From Alsobacter ponti (GTDB taxonomy: Bacteria > Pseudomonadota > Alphaproteobacteria > Rhizobiales > Beijerinckiaceae): a DNA stretch of 64,000 bases. The DNA is taken from the NCBI RefSeq assembly GCF_024294805.1, contig NZ_JANCLU010000003.1, positions 235,222 to 299,221 on the forward strand. Reading direction: 5' to 3'. Below the pieces are notes generated by a model that searched no databases, was not told the DNA's origin, and worked only from the letters and a program-made list of their open reading frames with translations. Shown here in pieces: positions 25,222-33,011 of the stretch; position 1 is the stretch's first letter, and every line of letters begins with the position of its first letter. Position numbers and translations under genes: made by a program.

Positions 25222-26702
25222 CGGCGAGCGACACCGCCGCGGGGCTCGCGGCCGAGCAGCCGGCCGCGCCGAGCCAGAGCTCCGGCGTGACGCGCCGGGC
25301 GGTGCTGATCGGCTTCGCCGTGTTCGCGATCCTGTCGCTCGGCAACCCGCAGGGCCTGCTCAACGACGCCGACACGCTGTGGCACATCTCGGTCGGGCAG
25401 TGGATCCTCGACCACCGCGCCTTTCCGGACAAGGACCTGTTCTCCTTCACCATGGCCGGGCAGCCCTGGATCGCCAAGGAGTGGCTGTCGCAGGTGATCC
25501 TCGCCGTCGCGGCGGGCGTCGGGGGCTGGACCGCGGTGAGCCTGCTGACCTGCGTGACGGTGGGCGCCAGCTTCGGCCTGCTCGCCTGGATGCTGCTGCG
25601 CGCCACCGGGCCGGTCGCCGCCTACCTGATGCTCGGCGGCGCCTACGTGCTGGTGCTCGGGCACCTGCTGGCGCGCCCGCACGTGCTCGCCTTCCCTGTG
25701 ATGCTCGTCTGGTTCTGGGGCCTGTCGCGCGCGTCGGAGGACAGCCGCGCGCCGTCCCTGCTGCTGCTGCCGGTGATGACCGTGTGGGCGAACATGCACG
25801 GCGCGTTCACCTTCGGCCTCACGGCCAGCGCCGGCTTCGCGCTCGACGCCGTGCTGCGCGCCGCGCCCGAGCAGCGCAGGGGTCTGGCGCTGCGCTGGGC
25901 CGCCTTCATCGTCGCCGCCTTCGGCTTCGCCTGCCTGACGCCCTACGGCCCGCAATCGCTGCTGATGACGCGAAAGATCTACGGGCTCGGCGAGGCGCTG
26001 AACTTCATCATCGAGTGGCAGCCGACCAATTTCCGCACCGAGTGGCCGCTGGGCGCGGTGCTGATGCTGTATCTGCTCGCCGCGCTGTGGTTCCGCGTCC
26101 AGCTCCCGCCGGGGCGCGTGCTGATCGTCGTCGGGCTTTCCTACATGGCGCTGCAGGCGACGCGGAACCTCGAACTGTTCGGTTTCCTGACGCCCATCGT
26201 GGTCGCCGGCTCGCTCGGCCTGCGGCCGACCGGCGAGCGGCGGAACTTCCTCCCCGGCGTGCCCGACAAGGCGCTCGCGGCCGGCATGGCCGCCATGGCG
26301 GCGGTGGTGGTGGGCGTCGCCGCGCTCCGCCACGTCGCCCCGCCCGTCGGGCACCAGGTGACGGCGGCGCTCGACCACGCCGTCAGCGCCGGCTACGCGC
26401 AGCGCCCGGTGTTCAACGACTACGGCATGGGCGGCGAGATGATCGCCCGGCGCATCCCGACCTTCATCGACGGCCGCGCCGAACTGTTCGGCGAGGCGTT
26501 CGTGATGGACTACGTCCGCACCTCGCTGTTGTCGGTGAAGGCGGACCCGCTCGCCATGCTGGACCGCTACAAGGTGGAGTGGACGCTGCTGTCGCCCTCC
26601 GCGCCCATGGTCCATTACCTCGACCAGCGGCCGGACTGGCGGCGCGACTACACCGACGACGTCGCGGTGATCCACGTGCGCGTCAAGCCGCCGCCGGGCT
26701 AA
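25218..26702 (+). CDS. Polytopic membrane protein, probable GT-C-type glycosyltransferase
   Basis: The 494-residue protein has about ten helices between ~28 and 385. The first loop carries NDADTLWHISVGQWIL with acidic and His residues, a pattern seen in GT-C sugar transferases that use polyprenyl-phosphate sugars. A soluble C-terminal domain (~395-494) contains RPVFNDYGMGGEMIARRIP and FIDGRAELFG. Translational coupling to the GT2-GtrA gene makes it the likely user of the sugar donor made there. The acceptor is unknown. Confidence 0.72.
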   Translation: MTASDTAAGLAAEQPAAPSQSSGVTRRAVLIGFAVFAILSLGNPQGLLNDADTLWHISVGQWILDHRAFPDKDLFSFTMAGQPWIAKEWLSQVILAVAAGVGGWTAVSLLTCVTVGASFGLLAWMLLRATGPVAAYLMLGGAYVLVLGHLLARPHVLAFPVMLVWFWGLSRASEDSRAPSLLLLPVMTVWANMHGAFTFGLTASAGFALDAVLRAAPEQRRGLALRWAAFIVAAFGFACLTPYGPQSLLMTRKIYGLGEALNFIIEWQPTNFRTEWPLGAVLMLYLLAALWFRVQLPPGRVLIVVGLSYMALQATRNLELFGFLTPIVVAGSLGLRPTGERRNFLPGVPDKALAAGMAAMAAVVVGVAALRHVAPPVGHQVTAALDHAVSAGYAQRPVFNDYGMGGEMIARRIPTFIDGRAELFGEAFVMDYVRTSLLSVKADPLAMLDRYKVEWTLLSPSAPMVHYLDQRPDWRRDYTDDVAVIHVRVKPPPG

Positions 26703-26782
26703 CGTCAATCCGGGCGGGGAACCCGGCAAAGCTCCGGCCGTTGTCATGCGCGCCCGCAGTCGGGTGGCCGAGCGCGCCCGTC

Positions 26783-28804
26783 ATGCCAGAAACCTCCACG
26801 CCGAATACTGTTCCGCCCGCCCAGCGGCCGCACGAGCTCGACCGCGCCGACGGCACGACGAGCACCGTCATCGTGGCCATCGCGGTCGTGGCCTCGCTCT
26901 ACGCGGGGCGCGACATCTTCGTCCCCATCGCGCTCGCCATCCTGCTCACCTTCGTGCTCGCCCCGGCGGTGCGCCGGCTGCAGGCGCTGCGCATCGCGCG
27001 CCCGGCGGCGGTGCTCATCGTCGTCGTCCTCGCCATCGGCGTGATCGGCGCGATCGGCGGCATCGTGGCGATGCAGGTGACGGAGCTGGCCGGCAACCTG
27101 CCCCGCTACCAGACGACCATCCGGGAGAAGGTGCAGACGGTGCGGGGCGCGACGGCCGGCCACGGCGCGATCGAGCGCGCCGCCGACCTGCTCCAGGATC
27201 TCGGCCAGGAACTGCGCGGCAAGTCGGACAAGGCGACGACCGCGCCGGCCGCCCAATACCCGTCGGCCGAACCTCCGCCGCCGCCCAGGCCCGAGCCGCC
27301 CAAGCCGATTCCCGTGGAGACGCATCCGCCGGAGCCCGGCCCGGTTCGCGCGCTGCTGGACCTGATCGAGCCCGTCGTGCATCCGCTCGCGACGGCCGGT
27401 CTCATCGTCATCTTCGTCGTCTTCATCCTGCTCCAGCGGGAAGACCTGCGGAACCGGATGATCCGCCTCGCCGGCTCGAACGACATCCAGCGCACCACCG
27501 CCGCCATCGACGACGCCGCCCACCGGCTGAGCCGGCTGTTCCTCGTGCAGCTCGGCCTCAACACGAGCTTCGCCATCGTCATCACGATCGGGCTGTGGCT
27601 GATCGGCCTGCCCAGCCCCGCGCTGTGGGGCATTCTGGCCGGCGTGATGCGCTTCGTGCCGTATATCGGCGCGTTCCTCTCGGCGGTGTTTCCGCTGACG
27701 CTGGCGCTCGCCGTCGATCCGGGCTGGTCGATGCTGCTGTGGACCGCCGCGCTCTACGTCATCGTCGAGCCACTCGTCGGCCACGTGCTCGAGCCGCTGC
27801 TGTTCGGCAAGACGACGGGGCTGTCGCCGGTCGCCGTGGTCATCTCGGCGGCGTTCTGGACGTGGCTGTGGGGGCCGATCGGACTGCTGCTGGCGACGCC
27901 GCTGACCATCTGCCTCGTCGTGCTCGGCCGCCACGTGGACAGGCTCGAATTCCTCGAGGTGATGTTCGGCAGCACGCCGGCGCTGTCGCCGCAGGAGGTG
28001 TTCTACCAGCGCATGCTCGCCTCCGACCCTCTCGAGGCCGCCGACCAGGCCGAACCGGTGCTGGCCGAAAAGGGGGTCGCCGCCTATTACGACGATGTCG
28101 CCCTGCCCGGCCTCGAAATGGCGCAGGCTGACGTGGCGCGCGGCGCGCTGGATTTCGGCCGCGTCGAGACGATCCGCGACGCGGCTGCCGAACTCGTCTC
28201 CGACCTCACCGACGCCGGCGCGGCGGCCCGCCCGGCGGCGGACGCCACCTCCGGGGACGCCGCGAAGACGCCCGACGCCACGCCAGTGTCCAGCCCGCGC
28301 GACAGGTTTTCAGAGGCGTGGCGAGGCGACGCGCCGGTGCTCTGCATTCCGGGACGCAGCCCGCTCGACGAGGCGGCGGCGCGCATGCTCGCGCACGTGC
28401 TGTCAGACTCCGGCCTGCCGACAAGGGTCGAACCCGCGGGCTCGCTCACGACCGCCCGCCTCTTCCATCTCGATCCGGCTGGCGTCGCGCTCGTCTGCCT
28501 GTCCTATCTCGACACGTCGAGCCCCGGCCACATGCGCTACGCGGTCAAGCGCCTGCGGCGGCGTTTCCCCGAGGCGCGCGTGATGATGGGCGCCTGGGGG
28601 ATGCGGGAGGAGGAGAGCGACCGGCGGGAGGTGGTGAAGCAGACCGTGGCGGCCGACATTTTCGTCACCTCCATCGCCGAAGCCGCGCAACTGGCGGTGG
28701 AAGAGGCCACAAGCCGCGCGCCCGCCGAGCGGGAGGTCCCGGCCGACAAGCCGCGCGCGCGCGCCGCGGCCGCGCTCGCCGCCCGCGCCGTGCCCGTCAA
28801 ATAG
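26783..28804 (+). CDS. AI-2E (PerM) family transporter with long C-terminal extension
   Basis: The 673-residue protein has the PerM/AI-2E family transmembrane domain in residues ~25-395. It includes a Pro-rich insertion (~160-185, PPPPPRPEPPKPIP) and the conserved FVPYIGAFLSAVFPL and SPVAVVISAAFWTWLWGPIGLLLATPLT. About 278 further residues follow the usual end of the family. The last ~135 look like a Rossmann-like domain (APVLCIPGRSPLDEAAARML, ALVCLSYLDTSSPGHM), perhaps B12-binding- or receiver-like. Family members export small molecules or ions; the substrate is unknown. No strong RBS is visible. Confidence 0.82.
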   Translation: MPETSTPNTVPPAQRPHELDRADGTTSTVIVAIAVVASLYAGRDIFVPIALAILLTFVLAPAVRRLQALRIARPAAVLIVVVLAIGVIGAIGGIVAMQVTELAGNLPRYQTTIREKVQTVRGATAGHGAIERAADLLQDLGQELRGKSDKATTAPAAQYPSAEPPPPPRPEPPKPIPVETHPPEPGPVRALLDLIEPVVHPLATAGLIVIFVVFILLQREDLRNRMIRLAGSNDIQRTTAAIDDAAHRLSRLFLVQLGLNTSFAIVITIGLWLIGLPSPALWGILAGVMRFVPYIGAFLSAVFPLTLALAVDPGWSMLLWTAALYVIVEPLVGHVLEPLLFGKTTGLSPVAVVISAAFWTWLWGPIGLLLATPLTICLVVLGRHVDRLEFLEVMFGSTPALSPQEVFYQRMLASDPLEAADQAEPVLAEKGVAAYYDDVALPGLEMAQADVARGALDFGRVETIRDAAAELVSDLTDAGAAARPAADATSGDAAKTPDATPVSSPRDRFSEAWRGDAPVLCIPGRSPLDEAAARMLAHVLSDSGLPTRVEPAGSLTTARLFHLDPAGVALVCLSYLDTSSPGHMRYAVKRLRRRFPEARVMMGAWGMREEESDRREVVKQTVAADIFVTSIAEAAQLAVEEATSRAPAEREVPADKPRARAAAALAARAVPVK

Positions 28805-28853
28805 GCGTCGAGACCCGGAAACAGGTTCGAAAAGGTGCGGCACGGGTCAGTCT

Positions 28854-28871
28854 TGTTGCGTCATGGCAACA
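28854..28871. promoter_or_regulatory. TGTTGC-N6-GCAACA inverted repeat upstream of the L,D-transpeptidase
   Basis: A perfect 6+6 dyad with a 6-base spacer lies in the 188-base gap between the AI-2E gene and the transpeptidase, ~120 bases before the ATG. It has the size of an operator. No regulator is assigned. Confidence 0.3.
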
Positions 28872-28992
28872 GTGTTCCACCCAATTGCCTTCCAACGGCA
28901 TCGCTCAAGCCGGTTTGAACGTTGAAGCACAGACAGCACGCTTCGCGTTCACTAAAGGACTTCCCCGTCCCTTCATTCGACTCGCGACCACG

Positions 28993-29643
28993 ATGATCTC
29001 AAGACGACTGTTCCTCACGACGCTCGCCGGCGCTCCCCTCGCGGCCTGCAACACGGTGCAACGCGCCAATCTGGAGCCGGAGACGGATCCGGAGCTTGCG
29101 GCCTGGTACATCGGCTACGCGCCGGACGAGCCCTATCCGATCCCGCTGGTCGACCGGTCGAAGATGGACCCGAAGTTTCGTCGCCAGACCGTGGCCTACA
29201 AGGGTCCCGAGCGGCCGGGCACCATCGTCGTCGATATCGACGAGCGCATGCTCTACCTCGTCACCGACCAGAACGAGGCGATGCGCTACGGCGTCGGCGT
29301 CGGGCGGCAGGGCTTCTCCTGGCGCGGCGTCGCCACGGTAGGGCGCAAGGCCGTGTGGCCGGACTGGCGGCCCACCTCCACGATGATGAAGATCAAGCCC
29401 GAGCTGCCGACCTATCGCGAGGCGGGCCTCGACAACCCGCTCGGCGCGCGGGCGCTTTATCTCTACCAGAACGGCCGGGACATCCTGTTCCGCATCCACG
29501 GCACCAACGAGCCGTGGAGCATCGGCGAACAGGTGTCGAGCGGCTGCGTGCGCCTGCTCAACGAGGATGTCGCGGACCTCTATACGCGCGTCGGCGTGGG
29601 CACCACCGTCTACGTGAAGCGCAACGGCGTCTATCGCGTCTGA
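28993..29643 (+). CDS. L,D-transpeptidase (YkuD/ErfK family) lipoprotein
   Basis: The 216-residue protein starts ISRRLFLTTLAGAPLAAC, which reads as a twin-arginine signal combined with a lipobox. The YkuD domain (~75-215) holds the catalytic HGTNEPWSIG....SSGCVRL motif, with Cys near residue 184. It cross-links peptidoglycan stems (3-3) or attaches proteins to peptidoglycan in the periplasm. It is a single gene with its own upstream region. Confidence 0.9.
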   Translation: MISRRLFLTTLAGAPLAACNTVQRANLEPETDPELAAWYIGYAPDEPYPIPLVDRSKMDPKFRRQTVAYKGPERPGTIVVDIDERMLYLVTDQNEAMRYGVGVGRQGFSWRGVATVGRKAVWPDWRPTSTMMKIKPELPTYREAGLDNPLGARALYLYQNGRDILFRIHGTNEPWSIGEQVSSGCVRLLNEDVADLYTRVGVGTTVYVKRNGVYRV

Positions 29644-29722
29644 CCGGCCTCGGCCGGTGCTTGAGCGCAACCGTTGTCGGCGTCATGATGCGGGGGGATT
29701 CTCCGCCGCGTGACGCCGCGCC

Positions 29723-30673
29723 ATGTCGCTCGATGCCGTCCAGCCCGTCCGGAAGCTGCCCGCCGTCGAATGGCCGACGCTGGCGGTGTTCGCCGCCATC
29801 TACGCCGCCTTCCTGACGCTCACCTGGTTTCACGCGGCCTTCCCGCTCTGGCTGTGGATGCCCCTGGCCGCATGGACCGCGAGTTGGTGGGGCTCGGCCC
29901 AGCATGAGGCGCTGCACGGCCACCCGACCCGGCTGCGCGACCTCAACACGGCGCTGGCCACTCCGCCGATCTGGCTTTGGCTGCCCTTCGAGCGCTACCG
30001 CGCGTCGCACCTGGCGCACCATCGCGACGAGCGCCTGACCGATCCGCTCGACGACCCCGAAAGCCGCTACGTCACGCCCGACCAGTGGGCGCGGCTGGGC
30101 CGGCTGGGGCGCGCGTTGATCTTGGCGCAGACCACGCTGCTCGGGCGGCTGATCGTCGGCCCGGCGTGGTCGATGGCGGCATTCTGGCGCGACGAATGGC
30201 GCGTGGCGCGCCGCGACGGAGAGGTGCTGCGCGTCTGGATCTGGCACGCCATCTTCGTCGCCGCGCTGCTCGGCTGGGCGGTCGGGGTGTGCGGGCTTCC
30301 GTTCTGGCAATACGCGGTCGGCTTCGTTTATTGCGGCACGTCGCTGGCGCTGGTGCGCTCGTTCGCGGAACACAAGGCGCGCGACCATGTCGACCAGCGC
30401 ACCGCCATCGTCGAGCGCGCGCCGGTGTTCGGGCTGCTGTTCCTGCACAACAATCTTCACGTCGTGCATCACCGCTGGCCGACCCTGCCCTGGTACCGGC
30501 TGCCCGAGGTGTACGCGGCGCATCGCGAGGCACTGCTCGAGGAGAATGGCGGGCTCGTCTATGACGGCTACGCCGACGTGTTCCGCCGCTTCTTCCTCCG
30601 CCGGCACGACGCGCCGGTGCATCCGCGCGGCCGCGCGCCGACGCGGGCCGAGTCTCAGGCCGGAACCGGGTAG
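29723..30673 (+). CDS. Fatty-acid desaturase family membrane protein
   Basis: The 316-residue di-iron membrane enzyme has three histidine clusters: QHEALHGH (~59-66), HLAHHRD (~95-101) and NNLHVVHH (~245-252). It also has about four to six membrane segments. It introduces a double bond or hydroxyl into an acyl chain or related lipid (beta-carotene hydroxylase-like members exist); the substrate is not predictable. Its 3' end overlaps the 3' end of the PhnD-like gene on the other strand by 19 bases. Confidence 0.85.
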   Translation: MSLDAVQPVRKLPAVEWPTLAVFAAIYAAFLTLTWFHAAFPLWLWMPLAAWTASWWGSAQHEALHGHPTRLRDLNTALATPPIWLWLPFERYRASHLAHHRDERLTDPLDDPESRYVTPDQWARLGRLGRALILAQTTLLGRLIVGPAWSMAAFWRDEWRVARRDGEVLRVWIWHAIFVAALLGWAVGVCGLPFWQYAVGFVYCGTSLALVRSFAEHKARDHVDQRTAIVERAPVFGLLFLHNNLHVVHHRWPTLPWYRLPEVYAAHREALLEENGGLVYDGYADVFRRFFLRRHDAPVHPRGRAPTRAESQAGTG

Positions 30674-31470
30674 CCCGCCGCCCGCGCCTCTTCGTCCCAC
30701 GCCAGCGTGACGGCGTAGTCCTCACGACGGACCGGCGCGAAGCCGCTCAGCAGCAGCGTCTCGCCGAACGGCGGAAACCATGGCCGTGACGACGCCTGCG
30801 CGAACGCGGCGGCGAGCCGCGCCGCCGCCTCGTCCGGAAGCGCGGGGCCGGCGACAAAGGCCGGCGCGGTCGTCGGCGGCGTCGATTCCAGCACCCGGAC
30901 CGGCCGCGTCAGCTCCGGCCGGTGGCGGGCGAGCAGCGCGTGCCAGTAGGCGTCGAGCGGGCCGACGTCGATGCTGCCGTCGGCGACGCCATCCAGGATG
31001 CGGCGGGCCGTCACGAGATGACCGCGCACCTCGCGGAACAGGGAAGGCCGCCCTGCCGAGCGGTCGCGCAGCAGGCGGTGGCGAAAGGCGTTGAAGCCCG
31101 ATTGGGAGTGCTCGACCGTCCAGCCGGCGACGCCGCCATACGTGTCCGCCAGCGTCCGGAACGACGCCTCCCGCCGGACGATCAGGTCGGAGCGATAGAC
31201 CGCCCGTCCGCCCGCCCAGTCCAGCGACGGGATCGGCGCGGCGAGCGGCCTGACGTCGGCGAGGCGCAGCGCGACGGGAAAGCCGCACATGAAGGCGCAG
31301 CCGAGATCCGGCCGCCGCCACAAATCCTCCAGCGGCTGCGGCGCGGGGTACGGCAGGTACTCGAAGGCGAGCCCGGCCTCCGCCGTCACGCGCTCGAGCA
31401 CGCCGCGCCATGCCGCCTCGACCTCCGGCGTCACCGCGTACATGCGCGCGTTCATTACGAGGCCGGTCAT
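30655..31470 (-). CDS. PhnD-like phosphate/phosphonate-binding fold protein without signal peptide
   Basis: The 271-residue protein resembles periplasmic PhnD/substrate-binding proteins (PBP type 2). Telling segments are LGCAFMCGFPVALR, YRSDLIVRREASFRTLAD, SQSGFNAFRHRLL and IDVGPLDAYWHALL. There is no N-terminal signal; the fold begins within ~10 residues (MYAVTPEVEAAW). It is translationally coupled to the MttB-like gene (ATGA at 31467-31470) and no ABC permease or ATPase gene is near. A cytosolic ligand-binding role is therefore inferred. If the true start lay upstream it would be inside mttB, so a lost signal peptide is unlikely. Confidence 0.78.
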   Translation of the reverse strand: MTGLVMNARMYAVTPEVEAAWRGVLERVTAEAGLAFEYLPYPAPQPLEDLWRRPDLGCAFMCGFPVALRLADVRPLAAPIPSLDWAGGRAVYRSDLIVRREASFRTLADTYGGVAGWTVEHSQSGFNAFRHRLLRDRSAGRPSLFREVRGHLVTARRILDGVADGSIDVGPLDAYWHALLARHRPELTRPVRVLESTPPTTAPAFVAGPALPDEAAARLAAAFAQASSRPWFPPFGETLLLSGFAPVRREDYAVTLAWDEEARAAGYPVPA

Positions 31471-33011
31471 GCGCCGGTGATCTCCGCCGCGCGGCGCGCC
31501 ACGTAGGCGTGCAGCGCCTCCCTGATCGCCGGGTCGAGCGGCGGCGGGGTCCATTCGTCCCGCGCTTTCTTCCAGAGGGCGAGCGCACGTTCCGTGGCGC
31601 TGCGGCCGCCCGCGTCGCGCCAGTTCTCGAAGCTGGACCAGTCCGAGAGGAGCGGCCGGTAGAACGCCGTTTCGTATCGCGCCAGCGTGTGCGGCGACCC
31701 GAAGAAATGCCCGCCCGCCGCGACCGCCTTGATGGCCTCGACGCCGAGGTCGTCGTCGTTGAAGCTCACAGGCTTGAGGATTTCGGCCCATCCGCGCAGC
31801 ATCTCGGCGTCGACGATAATCTTTTCCATCGAGGCCGAAAGGCCACCTTCCAGCCAGCCCGCCGCGTGGTTGATGAGGTGGCTGTGGCTCATGATGCAGG
31901 CGTGCAGCGAGAACGCCGTCTCGTAGGTCGCCTGGGCGTCGACGGTGGGCGAGGCGTTGACGGCGCTCGCCCGCACCGGCAGGCGCAGCCGCCGCCCGAT
32001 CTGCGCGGTCGCCAGCGTGGCGTGGACGAATTCCGGCGTCCCGAACGCGGGCGAGCCGGTCCGCATGTCGACGTTCGAGGTGAAGCCGCCCATCACGCAG
32101 GGCGCGCCGCGGCGCACCATCTGGCACAGCGCGATGATCGCCAGCGCCTCGGCGGTCTGCTGCACCAGCGAGCCGGCCAGCGTCACCGGCGCCATGGCCC
32201 CCATCAGCGTGAACGGCGTGATGACGACGCACTGCCCGTGCGCCGCCATGATCATGATGCCGTCCAGGATCTCCTCGTCGACGCGCCGGGGAGAGTTGAC
32301 GTTGGTGACGGTCAGCAGCGTCGGCCGCTCCGCCAGTTCCTCCACCGACATGCCGTGCTCGATGGCCGACATGGCGATGGCGTCGCTGGCCTGCGGCGCG
32401 CCGACGCCGCGCGCCGCCCACACCACGTCCGAGCATTCGATATGGGCGAGGTACATGTCGAGGTGGCGCGTCGGCACCGGCAGGTCGACGGGCTCGACCA
32501 CCACCCCGCCCTGCCAATGCACGATGCCCAGCCGGTGCACGACCTTGATGATGTCGCGAAACGCCGCGATGTCGCCGTAGCGGCGGCCCTTTTCGAGGTC
32601 GGTGATGTGCGGCGCGCCGGCGACGGGGCCGAAATTGACGACATTGCCGCCGACATGCAGGTCGCGGGCGGGATCGCGGGCGCGCAGCACGAAACGCTCC
32701 GGCGCGTGCGCCAGGTGCGCCTCCACCACGTCGCGGCCGAGCCGCACGATCTGCGTCGCCTCGTCGACCATCCCGCCGTAGCGGGCGTAGACCTCGCGAG
32801 CCCTCGCGGAGCGGATCTCCAGCCCGCCCTCCTCGAGCACGCGATAGGCCGCGTCGACGATGCGCTCGACCTGCTCGGCGTCGAGGATTTCCAGCGGCGC
32901 CCAGCGGTTGACGAGCCGCGGCAGCGGCGCGTCGGAGGGGCCCGACGAACGGTGCCCGCGCTGCCGCTCGCGCCGGCGGCCGAGGGCGGGCTGGGCTTCG
33001 CCGTCGCTCAT
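31467..33011 (-). CDS. Trimethylamine methyltransferase (MttB) family protein, non-pyrrolysine type
   Basis: The 514-residue protein matches the MttB superfamily in length and in segments such as VNFGPVAGAPHITDLEKG, LLTVTNVNSPRRVDEEIL, GAPCVMGGFTSNVDMRTGSP and AAGGHFFGSPHTLARYETAF. There is no in-frame amber codon, so it belongs with the non-pyrrolysine members, some of which demethylate quaternary amines such as glycine betaine to a corrinoid protein. No corrinoid protein gene lies beside it. It overlaps the flavoprotein gene upstream and the PhnD-like gene downstream by ATGA. Confidence 0.88.
   Translation of the reverse strand: MSDGEAQPALGRRRERQRGHRSSGPSDAPLPRLVNRWAPLEILDAEQVERIVDAAYRVLEEGGLEIRSARAREVYARYGGMVDEATQIVRLGRDVVEAHLAHAPERFVLRARDPARDLHVGGNVVNFGPVAGAPHITDLEKGRRYGDIAAFRDIIKVVHRLGIVHWQGGVVVEPVDLPVPTRHLDMYLAHIECSDVVWAARGVGAPQASDAIAMSAIEHGMSVEELAERPTLLTVTNVNSPRRVDEEILDGIMIMAAHGQCVVITPFTLMGAMAPVTLAGSLVQQTAEALAIIALCQMVRRGAPCVMGGFTSNVDMRTGSPAFGTPEFVHATLATAQIGRRLRLPVRASAVNASPTVDAQATYETAFSLHACIMSHSHLINHAAGWLEGGLSASMEKIIVDAEMLRGWAEILKPVSFNDDDLGVEAIKAVAAGGHFFGSPHTLARYETAFYRPLLSDWSSFENWRDAGGRSATERALALWKKARDEWTPPPLDPAIREALHAYVARRAAEITGA

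Noticed and set aside
31467-33011. Possible pyrrolysine-encoding MttB
   Set aside because: The frame contains no in-frame amber codon and the protein is full length without one.
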